Shown in pieces: positions 20,338 to 33,626 of a DNA stretch of 64,000 nucleotides. The notes beneath the pieces were generated by a model. The model did no database searches and was not told the origin of the DNA. It was given only the letters and a program-made list of their open reading frames with translations. The DNA is taken from NCBI GenBank assembly GCA_947683425.1, contig CANTUQ010000017.1:1550001-1614000 (forward strand), written 5' to 3'. Source of the DNA: Excoecaria cochinchinensis. Taxonomy: Eukaryota; Streptophyta; Magnoliopsida; Malpighiales; Euphorbiaceae. A program made the translations under genes and the position numbers. Each line of letters starts with the position of its first letter. Position 1 is the stretch's first letter.

Positions 20338-22015
20338 GCAGGGAGACATCCTTTCTTTTGTTTTTATTTTAAATTTTTTTTTGTAGCTTTTTGACTTACT
20401 GGGACAGCAAGATATTGAGTGTAGGGTAGAAGGAGTAACCCCAACATCTTAATATATAACTAACATCTATTATGTTTTATTTATTTTATTTGCATCTTTT
20501 ATGCTTATTATTTGTATTCGCATGTTTTATTTTGTTTTAGTTCTTGTGTATTTAATTATGGTTGTCTGAATTTTCCTATCTTAGTTTAGTTTGCCTCTAG
20601 TTATTCCTGTTGTGAATGTTTTGAACTTTAATTTGAGAATGAACTATCTTAATAATTGATCCTAGCAAGAGAGTAGTTGAAAGTTTTAGCAGCAAATTAA
20701 TCTCAATTAGTCATATATCTTTTAATTTTTGATCTTTTGTGCACTATAGGCTTGTTTGTGAAAAACTTGAAAAAAACAATCCAGTGTGTGAAAGTTTTTG
20801 AATGAAGGAATTTTAGGATAATTAGAACCTTCCTCATCAACCTTCGAAACATTATAACAATTTAAGCAGGTTTAGGACATGATTTACGCAAATTTTTTTC
20901 TTTGGTAACCACTTTAAATGACTTTTTACCTACATGTATGCGTAATTTCCGTTGCTAGCCCCGTTGAGCTGATTTGGTATGCTAAAGCGTACTATGAATT
21001 TTTCTTTGTTACACTCTTATTTTACCATTTAACCTAAATGCTTTTGCCTATCCTTTCTAAGAATTGGCCACTCTAGGGGGGTGGGATATTATTGAAAGTT
21101 GAATAAGGGTATTTACTGTTAAAATAGTATGGGTGTGAGAAGAATTGTGAAACTTTAGGGTGTTGTCTAGTATATTGTTTAAATTTCCCTTAATGGAGTC
21201 AAATTTATCGTAAGAAAATAGAGGTTTTGGGTATTTCACTAAAAATAAAAATAAAAACAAGAGCCAAAAAGAAGAAAGAGAAGAAAAAAGAATTTGATGA
21301 AAAGGTTGATCATTGTTTTAATTTTTGAGTTAGTCAGATGTAGAAAAATTCAAGTGTGGGGTACCCTCAATTAGAAGAAGATGTCTTCACATTCATAGAT
21401 GATTGGGTTTGAGAGAAAAATTTCTTTAGGTAATTTCGTCTCTTTGTTTTCCTGTGGTTTAATGTTTTTCATTATGGGTAGTTCAGACGAGTTTTGGCAA
21501 CTGTGGGGGGATTAAAAATAGGTCATGGAAAGATTGTATTCAAATTGGGTAGGTAGAGTGGCTGACTCTTTGTTTGAATTCCTTAACTATTCTTGTTAGC
21601 CAATTTCCTAACCTAGCATTTCAACTTTGGTTTAAGTCCTAATGATCCTACTCTTAGCTTGAGTTGTTTAGTGGAGATGACCCTTGTGGTTCCGGTGCTA
21701 AAGGAGAGGCTTATGATTACCTTGAGTTGCAAGTGCATAACGAATATGCAATTTATTTGCTTATTCATTTCCTTTGCTCAATTGCTAAAATGCACTGGTT
21801 GTTTTGTTTTGAAAAGAGAAAATTTATTTTTAGCCTAGCACACACACACGTGAAATTTCTTGATATAAGTTGATTTGATAATTTGTGGTTAAGATTATTC
21901 TATTTAATGCTATGATTATTGTTAAGTTTTCTTATTTCGAGTTAGAGTTTGAAATTTCAAGAATGTGGATAATTCTTTTACTCGAGGACGAGCAAAGTCT
22001 AAGTGTGGGGTATTT
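20338..22015 (+). other. Athila 3' untranslated region
   Basis: No gene recognised. AAGTGTGGGG-like purine motifs occur at about 21353 and at 22001-22010, the latter directly before the LTR and acting as the likely polypurine tract; the phrase CGAGGACGAGCAAAGTCT just upstream is typical of Athila ends. Confidence 0.6.
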
Positions 22016-23847
22016 TGATAACTTCAATTTAGTACTTAGTTTTATAGTGTTTTCGTATGATTTTTGGGTGTCTAGTTGTGTTTACTATCATATTATGTCT
22101 ACTTTAGGTTAATTTTGTCAATCTTAGTTAATTTGGAACTTTTTGTGCATTTTGGATAGCTTTTTGATTGAGTTTGAATTGTATTTGCAGGAATTTTCTA
22201 GGTACCTCACGTTCGCAACCAAACTGGTTGTGACCGTGACATACAAATGATTCAAAAATAGAAACTGGGCATTCATACCTCACGGTCACAACCAAATTGG
22301 TTGTGACCATGACATAAATCTTCATCGAGCAGAATATAGGCAGGAGGTATCTCATGCTGGCAACCTATCTGGTTGTCACCGTGACATGAAATTTACCAAT
22401 GCAGAACCAATTGAGAAAGCACCTCACGGTGGCAACAAATTTAGTTGTCACCGTGACATAAGGAATTCCTGGGCAATAGCTGAAGTTGAGCACCTCACAG
22501 TGGCAACGAAAATAGTTATCGCCGTGACCCCTCTCTTGTGCATCCAAGCAGAATTGCGTCTTCGACAACCTTACAGTGACAACCTTTTGGTTGCCACCGT
22601 GACCCTGCTATCTCACGGTGACAAGAATTTCATTGTCACCGTGACCCATCTGGATCTACATATACAAGTTTCCTATTTGGCAATGGGGGTGGAGATTTTT
22701 TAGTCCATTTTCAAGTTAGGATTTCAGATCTGGGATTTTTCTGAGCTTTTCGATTGTTCTTAATTTAGGTTTTTAATATTTCCTTGAGATTTAAATTACA
22801 AATCAAGAGTTTTACATTAAAAACACAGAGATTAATTTCAATACACAGTTTTTACATTCGGATTTCCAGAATTTTTCTCCATTAAAGATTCAAAGAAGAA
22901 GATCGAAGAAAGTGGGATTCAACCGGGATTTCTCCTCAATGAATTTCTGGGTTTATTCTTTCCTTTTCTTTTTTTGATTTTGTAATGGATCGTGAGTAGT
23001 TTCTTAGTTGTTTGGGGGATCTTTGAATCCCCTACCCGTGATGTGAATTCTAAACATCTTTTGAATTTATATATATGAATGAATGGTTTATTTCACTGGT
23101 TCTTATTGTTAATTCATGGGATTTATTTTCTCAAGTTAATTTCCAGTTTTGATGAATGATTTATATCATGTATCTTTATTGGTTAGTGAGTTTGTATGGA
23201 TTGAATGCCATGAATATTTATACTCATTTTTTCTATCATGTTTACTATTTCGTTTGGACTACTCCGGAATGGGAATCTAGATGTGCAGGATTTTATGGTT
23301 TAAAACTAGAGGGAGGAGTGAAATATTTGAGTTTTGGGTTGTTTGGCTCCGAAATGGGAAAGCAAACCGAACTTAGGATTTTAGACCTGTGCTTAGGCTA
23401 ATTGTATGGCTTGCTCCAGAATGGGACGTCATGTAATTAGAATAGCTTGCTCCGAAATGGGACGCTTGGGTTAAGAGGGTTATCCCGATTTCATTCGTAT
23501 ATGTTTCTTAGATTAATTTAATTCACATTTAGGTATGGGGTGGATGAGTGAACTCGAGCAACGTTCTTTATTTTTGAATTTTGCTTGTTGATTTCTGCCA
23601 TCAATTTATTTTTACCTAGATTTTTGCTGTCAGTTTAATTCTTTTATTTTGATTTGCCTTTTCGTTGTTTAATTTCTTTATTTTTAATCAATAGATAACT
23701 CAATCAATTCAAACAATTGGGAATTCTTTAGCATACATTTGATTTTCGTTACTTGCACACACAATCCCTTGGGTACGATAATTCGGGGTCCTAAATTTAC
23801 CCCACTATATTACTTGCCGATTCAGTACACTTATCGAGGTCGCGTCA
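22016..23847 (+). repeat. Athila 3' LTR
   Basis: Starts TGATAACTTC after the purine tract and ends CGAGGTCGCGTCA, 1832 bp. Contains a hairpin array at 22206-22650 followed at once by TACATATACAAG (about 22655), a possible TATA region. No second Athila LTR is in the window. Confidence 0.75.
22206..22650 (+). repeat. Seven-unit hairpin array in Athila LTR
   Basis: Units start at about 22206, 22279, 22351, 22423, 22494, 22570 and 22612, mainly 71-73 bp apart. A typical unit pairs CTCACGGTGGCAAC with GTTGTCACCGTGA-type arms. Arms are the same sequence type as in 17868-18336 and 58886-59285. Confidence 0.9.
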
Positions 23848-25995
23848 GCTGCCTTTCCCATTTTCTTCTTCTTCCCTTTATTTCTTCTTCCTCTTTTCCT
23901 CTTCAATTGTGTGCCCTAGCTTGTATCCAAGTGGTGTTGGTGGAAATTATTCATCTCTTAAGCTTTAATTGGTAAGTCTTTAGTGGGTTTCTCTTGTTCT
24001 TCATCTCTTTTCTCTTGTTTTGTAAGTTGTGTTCTTAACTTAGGATTTTTATGTGTTTGTTTGATTCTTGGGTTTTCCGAGTTTAGAAGCGCCTACTAGA
24101 GATCCCAAGGGGAAAGAGAAGGCGAGTAGGAGCGGAGCTTGCCACTAGGAGCATAGGAATTTCAGGTTTGGGAATTTATTTGAATTTGTGCATTTTTGTG
24201 ATTTGGTATGTTGAATGGTATTTCTAGAAATTTGAGGTTTGATGAGATGTATGTTGGTGTAAATGTTATGGGTTTTGGTTTAATTTAAATTGTGATGCAT
24301 GTTTGATGAATTATTGGGCATATTCTAAGTTTGATGACCTTTGCTGAAATTTTCTGGGTTTGTTGTTCTTGAGAGCTTGATTAAGTTAATCCATGATTTT
24401 GATTGTGTTAATTGTTGATTTAAGTTATGTTTTATGTTGTTTATGATGATGAGAAGGTTGATTTGAGGTAAGATGATGTTTGGGTTGACTTGTGTTTGAG
24501 ATTGGAGGTTTGGGTGTTTTGGAAGTGTGAATTTCTGCAGATTTTCGCGTAAGAGATGGAAATCACGACTCTATCACGAGCGCGACACTGTCGTGAGGTC
24601 ACGACAGAGCTCGGTGAATTCAGCCCTTGTGCGTAGCCGAGCGAATTTGGCTGCTAAGCGGACTAGGTTGCTGAGCGACCACAGCGAGAGCTCATTGTCG
24701 CGAGCGTGACAGAGCGCTCGACTGCCTAGCTATTTGGGCAGTCCCGTGTCGTAAGCGCGCGAGCACGACAGCCTTTGTTGGCCACTCACTTTCGTGAGCG
24801 TGACAGTGAGAGGTGTTTCTGTCTCCATGCGAACGTGAAGACTACCGCGATCGTGACCTGGGGCAAGTTTTGCCTCTGCCACGAGCGGGACACCCCTGAC
24901 TTCAATTTGAGTTTTCTTTTATGATTTTCGACGTTTAATTTTCAAACTTGTAATGCTTTTAGAAGTATGCATGGACTATTTTATGAAGTATATGAATATA
25001 ATTGGATGAATTATGCTTGGACAATGTTATGAATTATATGGATGTGATTTGATGGATTATGCATGACCTGTTAGAGTCAAATAAATGGATAGTTAGGCAT
25101 GCCTAATAGAGTTCAGTAGCTACAGCCCTTAGTTCTGTTCTGGACCCTGATCAGGTCCCTGTTTAGTTCCTTGCGAACTTCAATGTATTTGGATCTTGTT
25201 TAAGATCCCCTCCGTAAAATGTTTTGAAATGAGAAAATGTGATAGTGCTTTTCGATTCGTACCCGTAAGGTACCGCCATGCGTTTACTCGTTATCCACTA
25301 CTGTGAGTCAGCAGGTGTTGTGTTTTGTTCTGTTATGTCTATGAGAATGTGAATCTAAATGACTATGATTATAAGTATATGAATCTGAATGACTCTATTT
25401 ATGAGCATATGAACCAGTTAACATATGAATGTGAATATGAACCTTTGAATGCTTATGAATGTGACTCAATTATGATTATGTCTTATGATTATTAGCTTAT
25501 GCCTTTATGTATGCATTTTGCCTTGACGACCATTGTGAATGGCCATCCATATTATTGTTGTTTATTTCTCCACTAAGCGTTATCACTTAGCAGTGGTGTT
25601 TCATCCGTGCAGGTGCGAAAGGTGTGTAGCTTTAGGGAGAGTTGCCGCAAGTCAAGCCAACACTGAGGGATTTGTTGTTAGGACTTAGCTTTTTTTATTA
25701 TGATTCTTTTTGTAATAGTGAACTCTTATTATCTTTAGTCTTTTGTTTAGCTTCCACTTTGTAATTCTGAAAGATGTAATTATTTTGGTAATATCAGAAT
25801 AGTTGTAATGAATTTTATTCCATCTATCAATGAATGATCAGTTTGGTTTTAAAGTTTTAAATTCCACTGTATTTCTGTATGTTTATTATGTGGATGTATG
25901 TTATTGTACCATTTTGCTTGGTGACACCCCTGCTCATACAGGTTCTCACTCCGTTATCAGATGGGTTCTCTTACGTATGGGTAGGGGGTGTTACA
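23848..25995 (+). repeat. T2 5' LTR (partial)
   Basis: Begins within the CT-rich leader and ends GGGGGTGTTACA. Putative leader intron 23972-24086 (donor G|GTAAGT). Hairpin region 24565-24900 with CACGAGCGCGACA-type arms, palindromic core 25085-25180, stem GTACC..GGTAC at 25259-25273, and CTAAGCGTTATCACTTAG at about 25573. Confidence 0.8.
24565..24900 (+). repeat. GC-rich inverted-repeat region in T2 LTR
   Basis: Repeated segments such as CACGAGCGCGACA, CTGTCGTGAGGTCACGACAG and GAGCGTGACAG can pair with one another; same place in the LTR as the T1 array (both follow TTCTGCAGATTT) but with different arms. Confidence 0.65.
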
Positions 25996-26000
25996 GTTTT

Positions 26001-26013
26001 TGGTATCAGAGCC
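26001..26013 (+). promoter_or_regulatory. T2 primer-binding site (tRNA-iMet type)
   Basis: TGGTATCAGAGCC, 5 bases after the LTR end, as in T1 and T3. Confidence 0.88.
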
Positions 26014-26101
26014 TGTTTTAGGCATTTTCTGGGTGTTGTTGTGCATAGATATATGTCTAAGACTGTGTTGGCTGATGCGGTTGTCATTGTGTTTGTTTTA
26101 G

Positions 26102-26947
26102 ATGGATTCTGATTTGGTACGAGGGTCGCTTGAGGGGACCGCTGAGAGTGTGAATCCTCAAGCAGTAGATCCTTCAGTGTTTTTTTAGCTCAAACACCTA
26201 GGGTTTAGCTTGAGGCTGCAGCCATGCCCTTTGAGGCAATGTTGAAGATTTCTCAGGACATGGCTCTTGTCTTAGAGAGAGTGACCGCTCTGAGAGCCCC
26301 TTTAGAGAGCATGAGGAAAGTTGGAGCAGAGGACTTCTATGGGACTAGTCTAGATGAGTCTGAGTATGATGAAAAGTGGATATAGAAGGTAGAACGTGTT
26401 CTGGATGAGATTCGGTGCACTCCGGATAGGTAAGTAGAGTGTGTTGTGGCTTTGCTTCAGGGATCCGCCTACGATTGGTGGAAGTTGGTCCGTAGGCTTC
26501 CCAAGTTGCCTGACCCGGTCACTTGGGAGCTATTCGAGCAAGAGTTTTCCAGTAAGTATGTGACTCGGGCTTACAAGGATGCTAAGTGGGCGCAGTTCTT
26601 AAGTTTAAAGCAGAGGGCTATGACTGTTTTGGAGTTTGAGGAAGAGTTCAATCGTCTTTCTAAGTATGCTCCAGAAGGTGCTCTGACAGAGGAGTTTAGA
26701 TGTAGGTGCTTCGAGGTTAGTTTGAATGAGTCCTTGAGGGCTATGTTGATTTCATAGATGAGTACTCCGGGCATTGGGTACTACCAGATAGTGCAAGCAG
26801 CAGTGCGAGCCATGAGGTCTGAATCAATTCTAAGAGAGATGGCCCAGAGAAGGAACCCCTCTCGTGAAGGATCATCATCATCTTCAGGTAAGAGGTCAAG
26901 GAACCCGCATGATAAGTCTTTTTCAGGTCCGGCTTCGAGAGGCAGGA
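26102..26947 (+). pseudogene. T2 gag, broken and interrupted
   Basis: Begins MDSDLVRGSLEGTAESVNPQ. Capsid-like core YDWWKLVRRL ... TWELFEQEFSSKYV ... AQFLSLKQRAMTV ... EEFNRLSKYAP, then a Ser/Arg-rich linker (SSSSSGKRSRNPHDK) where the T5 LTR begins, before the zinc knuckle. Stops lie after DPSVFF, in KWI*KVERV (about 26383), in the PDR*VECV region (about 26431) and at 26755-26757. The missing knuckle region is not recovered downstream. Confidence 0.85.
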
Positions 26948-27599
26948 TGTAACACCCTTATACCCTATATGTATACTGCCGACTTAGCGATAATGTGCGA
27001 TTACCATGATCGGTTAACTGTCATTCACTTATGAAATTACGGGTCACTTTTTTTTCTACACTCATATTTATTAACACTAAGTTCACTCAACACTTTACAA
27101 GTGTTATTCACTTATTCACTTATTCACTTTACATACCCTTTAACATTTGCATTTACTTAGTTACCGATTACCTATAGCTGTCTTATTTACTATTCATTCG
27201 GTATAAATTTCGGCAGTATAATGGCTTGTAAATTGCACTACCCAAACCTGCAAATTGAAATCTCCACAGCCCCGGCAAGGGCACAACAACAATATCATCC
27301 TATATTCATACATTTCCCATCCGCCGTTCATCACACAGTCACAAAATAATCCACACAGATAAAATAACATATAACATCATTACATGCCCAAAATCAAATA
27401 CTAGTCTAAGTGTATATACATGCCCAAAATACAATCCATTACATACATCAAAAATAGATTATCTTTGACTCCTTCAGCTCGCTCCCAAAGTGACTGAAGT
27501 ATGCTGCTCCAGTCCTAAAGCGTACCTACACGCAGTAAAAAACAACTACGTGCTGAGCATTAAATTGTCCAGTGGTTGTTACCAATCTATAGATTTCCT

Positions 27600-28500
27600 A
27601 ACCAATTATATTAAATTAATATTCTATAATTACTTAAATTTATTATTTTCACTTATTATCAATTTATATTAAATTCTCATATTTAGTCACTTAATTAATC
27701 TCATATTTATTTATTCCATCATTTAATTAATCACATAACTATGAATTTAAATCACTTAATTACACTTTTATTCACTTAATTACACTATTTATTCCATTAC
27801 CTCACTTAATTATTTTTCTTTTCATCAATCACATTTCAATCTTTTTATTCCACTTTTTATTTTTACATTTTTACCCTTATAATTTTTTCAATGTTTCCAT
27901 TTCTATCCTTATCTTTTCTATTAATTCCACTTATATCCCCACTTTTCACTTAATACTACTTATATCCTCATTATTACACTTATTCTAATTTTGCCCTTTC
28001 AATTTTCTTTATTTACCTTTATGTCCCCACAATTACACATACACCATTTATATCCCATCTTTTATCATAATTACACTTATGTCCTCACTAGTATACATAA
28101 TTACCAAAATGCCCTTATTTATTATATGTTTTTACACTATTAACCTTATTTAATTCCTTTTTCCACTTGTACCCTTATTTAACTTATTTAATTACAATTA
28201 CACCCTTTTAACTTTTAACTTCATTTCTACTCTATTTAACTTACAATTTGGCAAAATTACAATTTAGTCCCTATAATATCACTTTTTCACTGTTTCACTA
28301 TTTTAACTCCATTTTTAACCAAAATTACCATTTTACCCTTCCACTTACACTTTTAACTTATTTTTATCAATTTTTACCAACTTTTAGTAAAATTTACGTT
28401 TTACCCCTAAATTTTTATTTACTTCATTTTAGTCATGTTTTCACTCATTTTCACCAATTTTACTATTTTAATTATTTTTATCACATATTTACCATTATGC
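27600..28500. repeat. G-free/C-free strand-asymmetric tract in T5 LTR
   Basis: Plus strand is built almost only of A, C and T with recurring TTACCCTTAT, CACTTAATTA and ACTTATATCC-like phrases. Hence the element's sense strand nearly lacks C. A sister tract is at about 46400-47270. Confidence 0.8.
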
Positions 28501-29888
28501 CCCTAGTATGGACCCGGTAGAAAATCTATTGACCGGATATATGGGACATGGGCCCCACAAACCCATTTCACTATAAAATAGTCCCAGTAAAACCATTTTC
28601 ACTGCACTGCACTGCGCTTTACACTAAATATCACTGAACACTGTGATAAGCCCTCATTGGCTTATCAATAATGAGTCACCATGACTCATACTGCGGTGTG
28701 TAATCTCTATGGCTAGCCAATTATATCCTGGACTAGATTTCACTAACAGACAACTACTAAGGGCAATATTTTCTCAAAATTCATATAATTATCACTTTAT
28801 ATCAACATGTAAAATTTATCATGCATCTCATTTTCACTTACCACTTTGCATACACACTCATTTATCATTATATAGTCACTTTATGCCATTACATTATATA
28901 TATCATCAAAATATAGTCCAACATCAATGGATATACCATTCGGCCAAGGCTACCTTTTTTTTATACCATGCACTATAATTTCATTTAATCACTCAATCGC
29001 ACTTATTTCATGTTAAGCTTACCTTATATACCAATTACATGCCTTAATTCATCACATATTCCACTTTATTTCACAATATACCATTCGGCCTCATTATTAC
29101 TTCTTCATTTTGATTCCTTTTAATTTCTTTATTCACTCAATCATACATTACACTAATTATACATGTTATAAACATTAATTTTATACCTTAAAACTCATTA
29201 AAACCTTATTTTATCTTAAGTATACCATTTGGCCTCTATAGTGAATTTCATACCACTTTCTTTTAATTTCATCTAATAATGTTTATACACTAATTTAAGC
29301 CTTCTAAGTATGAATATCAAGTTAGATTTAATTAATCACTTCATTATCATATACCTAACCTTAGACATAACCTAAAAATCAACATGAACATTAGGAAATA
29401 GATAGATTTAGTAACCACAAACCTCAAATCCAAGCTTTAAATCACTATAGAGTTGCTTTTCCTTCCCTTTAGCTTGAGGAAACTCCTCCTCTTTATGTGA
29501 GCCTACCATGGCCGAATATAAACATCCTCATATCTTAAAAATCAAGCCTCAAATGTAAAATATAACCTCATAAACGTGTTATATAAGCCAAAAAGCCTCA
29601 ATAGGGACCAATGAAATAAATTAAAAACCCTTAAATCATAAACCCAAAAACTCACGCTAAACTTTGCTCACTTGATTTCTCCACTTCCAGTGCACAAAAT
29701 GAACTCAAACTACCTTTAAAATGTTGTAGAGGAGCTGAAATTTAGTTAGTGAGCTAAGGTTTGGGGAGAAATTGGAGTAGAAGAGATGAAAATGGAGGAA
29801 AGAGAGAGAAAAGTGGTTGTGTTTTGAAGGAAGAAGAAGATCCCGACTTTGGATGGATTTCTCTAGAGAAATCCAGCCATTTCTCTCC

Positions 29889-29895
29889 TTTTATA
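29889..29895 (-). promoter_or_regulatory. TATA box of T5 3' LTR
   Basis: Minus strand TATAAAA followed by GGAGAGAAATGG; conserved at 48636-48642 in the other LTR. Typical plant TATA sequence within U3. Confidence 0.6.
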
Positions 29896-30595
29896 GTCCC
29901 CTTATGAACCGAACTGGTTCAACCAAAGTGGTCCAACCGATTTAAACCAAAATTTCATTTTTTCGGTTCATTTACACTTTTCCAAAGGATCTATATGTTC
30001 ATGTCATTATTTTCACTTCTAACAATTCCATTGATCTTAGAATGTCAAAAATAGGCTCCCTGGAAATTTTTAGCTCAATCAGGCTCCATTTGGGCATCAG
30101 TTCACTTAAATCGGTCCGATTCGATCAATTTTCCTTCTGTCGTAAAATACAACTCTATAGCTATCAAAATTCACAGAAATCACTTTCATTACATTATTTA
30201 GCACAATTAACTTCTATTGGGCCACATAAGCCTCTCATAACCCCTTGGTCAAATCTCGGTCAAACCCCGGTTCAAATTGAACCGAACCGGAGGCTAACTT
30301 CAGAATGACTTTCGAAGGTCGATTTTGCTCCGTTTTCAGTTCCGATTTCACCACTGGACTCCTTACGACCAACAGATCATTTTTGCGAAATTAAAATTTT
30401 TCGGGCGCCGGACAACCGGGTTCACTCTATAGCCAGCCCAGTGTTACCTGACCTGGAACCACTAAAATTTTAATACGCTTATCATTAAGGTTTAACGCTG
30501 GCAAACTCACTCCCTACACTGTTCGACACTACGATTCTCATGATAACACTAGAATTACACTCTGACACTACTAGACCGGTATTTGGCCCGCTACA

Positions 30596-30613
30596 ATTCT
30601 ACCCCACTAAAAG
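30596..30613 (-). promoter_or_regulatory. T5 polypurine tract
   Basis: Minus strand CTTTTAGTGGGGTAGAAT next to the LTR, preceded by TTTCGAGGACGAAATTT as in other chromoviruses. Confidence 0.75.
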
Positions 30614-33600
30614 AAAAATTTCGTCCTCGAAATTTACCTGAATTTAAGAGCTGTGGGTATTGCTGTTGCATTGTCACTTCAAGTTCCCAAGTAGCTTCTT
30701 CCACATTGTGATGGTTCCATAGCACTTTCACCAGTGGAATATGCTTGTTTCTGAGCTGCCTGACTTCCCTAGCTAGTATTTTCACTGGATATTCTTCATA
30801 AGTCAAGTCAGGCTGCACTTGCACTTCTTCTAATTCAATCACATGTCTAGGATCCAATCTATATCTTCACAGCATCGACACGTGAAACACGTCATGGATC
30901 CTTTCCCAGGCCTATGGAAGCTTTAATCTATATGCCATGGGCCCACTCGCTGTATCACTTTATATGGCCTAATGAATCTGCGTGACAGCTTACCCTTCTT
31001 ACCAAATCTGAGAACCCATTTCCATGGAGATACCTTTAAGAACTCTAATCGCCCACTTGGAACTCTATATCTTTTTTCTTCAAGTCAGCATAAGATTCCT
31101 GTCTGTCACTGGCTTCCTTCAGTCGCTACTTGATCACTTGAACCTTTTCCTCAGTTTCTCTAATCAAATCTGCCCCCATAAGCTTGTTTTCACTCAATTC
31201 TATACAACACAAAGGAGTCCTACACTTCCTTCCATATAAAGATTCATATGGGGCCATCTTAATACTGGATTGATAGCTATTGTTGTATGCAAATTCTGCT
31301 AAGGGCAATTATCTTTCCCAGCTATCTTTGAATTCAAGCACACAACATCTGAGAATGTCTTCCAATATCTGAATCACTCTCTCAGATTACCATCTGTTTG
31401 TGGGTGAAAAGCAGTACTATAGTGCAATTTGGTACCCAAAGCTTCCTGAAGCTTCTTCCAAAGCTGGGAAGTGAAACGAGGATCTATGTATGAAATAATA
31501 GAGGTGGGTACTCCATGCAATCTCACTATCTCATTAATGTACAATTTTGCCAAATGAGTCAATGGAAAGTCCCTGCTTACTGGTAAGAAATGGCCGAATT
31601 TAGTAAGTCTGTCGATAATCACCCAAATTGCATCATGCTTCCTTCAGGTTAGAGGCAACCCGGTCACAAAATCCATTGTCACTCGGTCCCACTTCCATTC
31701 GGGTATGGTCATAGGCTGAAGTAACCCGGATGGCACTTGGTGTTCTTCCTTCACTTACTGACATATCAGACACTTATCCACAAAATCTGACACATTCCGC
31801 TTCATTTCTGGTCACCAATAATGCATCTTCAAATCTTAATATATCTTGTTACCCTCTGGGTGCATAGCATAACTACTATGGTGCGCTTCTGTCAAGACAC
31901 TTTTCTTTAATTCTGGTTGATTTGGCACACATAACCTTTGTTTGTAATATACACTACCATCTGGGGCCACTGTATAATCATCACTATCACTATTCTTCAC
32001 TCGATCTATCACTGCCATCAATTTGTCATCTTCCTTTTGAGCGGCTTTAACTTGCTGCATAAAGTCAGGCTTGACTTGTAACTCAGCTATCAATGCTCCA
32101 CTGTCAGCTACATCAAGCTTCACATTCATAGCTTTCAATAGTACCATGAACTTTCTACTAAGTGCATCAGCCACTATATTAGCCTTCCCTGGATGATAAT
32201 CAATGAAACATTCATAATCCTTTATCAATTCAAGCCATCTTCGCTGTATGAGATTTAGCTCCTTCAGTGTGAGCAAGTATTTCAAACTTTTATAATCTGT
32301 GAAGATATAACACTTTTCACCATAAAGGTGGTGCCTCCAGATCTTCAGTGCAAACACTATGTAGCTCAAGATCATGTGTGGGGTAATTCTTTTCATGATT
32401 CTTAAGCTGGTGGGAGGCATAAGCAATCACTTTCCCATCTTGCATCAGCAGACAACCCAAACCATTCAAAGATGCATCAATATAATGGTGAAGTCTTTGC
32501 CTGATTCGAGTTGAGTTAACACTGGACCTTCTGCCAACATTCTCTTAAACTGATCAAAGCTGGCTTGGCACTTTTTTGTCCACTCAAATTTTGCCTTCGT
32601 TTGCAATAGGCATGTTAAAGGTGCTGCAATAATAGAAAATCCTTTAATAAACCTTTTTGTAGTAGCCTGGTAAACCTAAGAAACTTCTAATTTCAGTGAC
32701 ATTTTTGGGTGTTCTCCACTGCAACACTGCTTTAATCTTCTTAGAATCCACTTTAATACCTTCTACTGACACCATATATCCAAGGAAAGACACCTCATTC
32801 AACTAGAAATCACACTTACTAAACTTGGTATACGGCTTCCTATCTCATAGGGTCTGCAGCATGATTCTTATATATTTGTCATGCTCTTCTAGAGTCTTTG
32901 AATACACCAGAATATCATCAATAAAGACCACTACGAACTGATCTAGATATGAATGGAAGATCCTGTTCATAAGGTCCACAAAAGCTGCTGGTGCATTCGT
33001 GAGTCCAAAAGACATCACTAAGAACTCATAAATTTCATATCGGGTGCGAAAGGTTGTCTTAGGCACATCTGCTTCTTAAATCTTCAACTGGACAAACAAA
33101 TATTCAATACATAGCAATGGATATTTATTTTTGATTGTCAACTTATTCAGCTACCTAAAGTCAATACACAATCGGAGAGATCCATCTGAAGTCTTAATAG
33201 TCACTCTCTTCCTTTTACAGTCAACCATCACATGATGAGTGGCTAACCAATCCATTCCCAATATAACATCAAACTCTTTGAAGGGAAGTTTAATCAAATT
33301 AGTGGAGAAAACACAATCTTGAACACTTATGGGGCAATTTCTATACACTCGATTCAATATAACACTGTGACCCAATGGGTTGCTCACTAGGATATCATGG
33401 TACAAAAGAGAACTGTCTAACCCATTTCCCCGTGCAATATCTGTACTGATATATGAATGTATGGACCAAGGATCTATAAATGCATACACTAAATCAGAAA
33501 ATAGAGAAAATTTACCTACTATCGCATCTGGAGCATCCTCCTGATCACAGGTCCTCACTGCATAAGTATGGGCTGCTGCTCGGCCCTGTCCCTGAGATGG

Positions 33601-33626
33601 TGGTGGTGGAGGTCTAGCTGATGTAT

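Larger units (their letters stand above)
5720..23847 (+). mobile_element. Athila-type Ty3/gypsy retrotransposon (A), 5'-truncated, split by T1
   Basis: Order on the plus strand: end of reverse transcriptase, RNase H, integrase (interrupted at 6821-16872 by T1), a long non-coding stretch with hairpin array, an ATHILA ORF-1-like gene, untranslated region, then a 3' LTR. An extra gene after integrase and an LTR starting TGATAAC just after AAGTGTGGGG are typical of Athila. The 5' LTR, gag, protease and most of RT are absent; the left edge meets the LTR-like block at 5719. The right edge abuts a T2-family LTR part-way through that LTR, suggesting A inserted into T2 or that both ends were later rearranged. 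Confidence 0.8.
23848..26947 (+). mobile_element. T2: Tekay-like chromovirus, left-truncated and cut by T5
   Basis: Partial 5' LTR, primer site and gag of a T1 relative. The LTR's first few hundred bases are missing where Athila ends. The right side is interrupted at 26948 by the T5 LTR; pol is not present on this side. Confidence 0.8.
26948..30595 (-). repeat. T5 3' LTR (left copy)
   Basis: Plus strand runs TGTAACACCCTTATACCC to ...GGCCCGCTACA, 3648 bp. Contains a TATAAAA promoter motif (minus strand, 29889-29895) followed by GGAGAGAAATGG, and about 0.9 kb (27600-28500) in which the plus strand is almost free of G. Confidence 0.88.

Noticed and set aside
28248..28978. Phe/Tyr/His-rich frames in the T5 LTR
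   Set aside because: By-product of the G-free strand, where stop codons containing G are rare; not genes.
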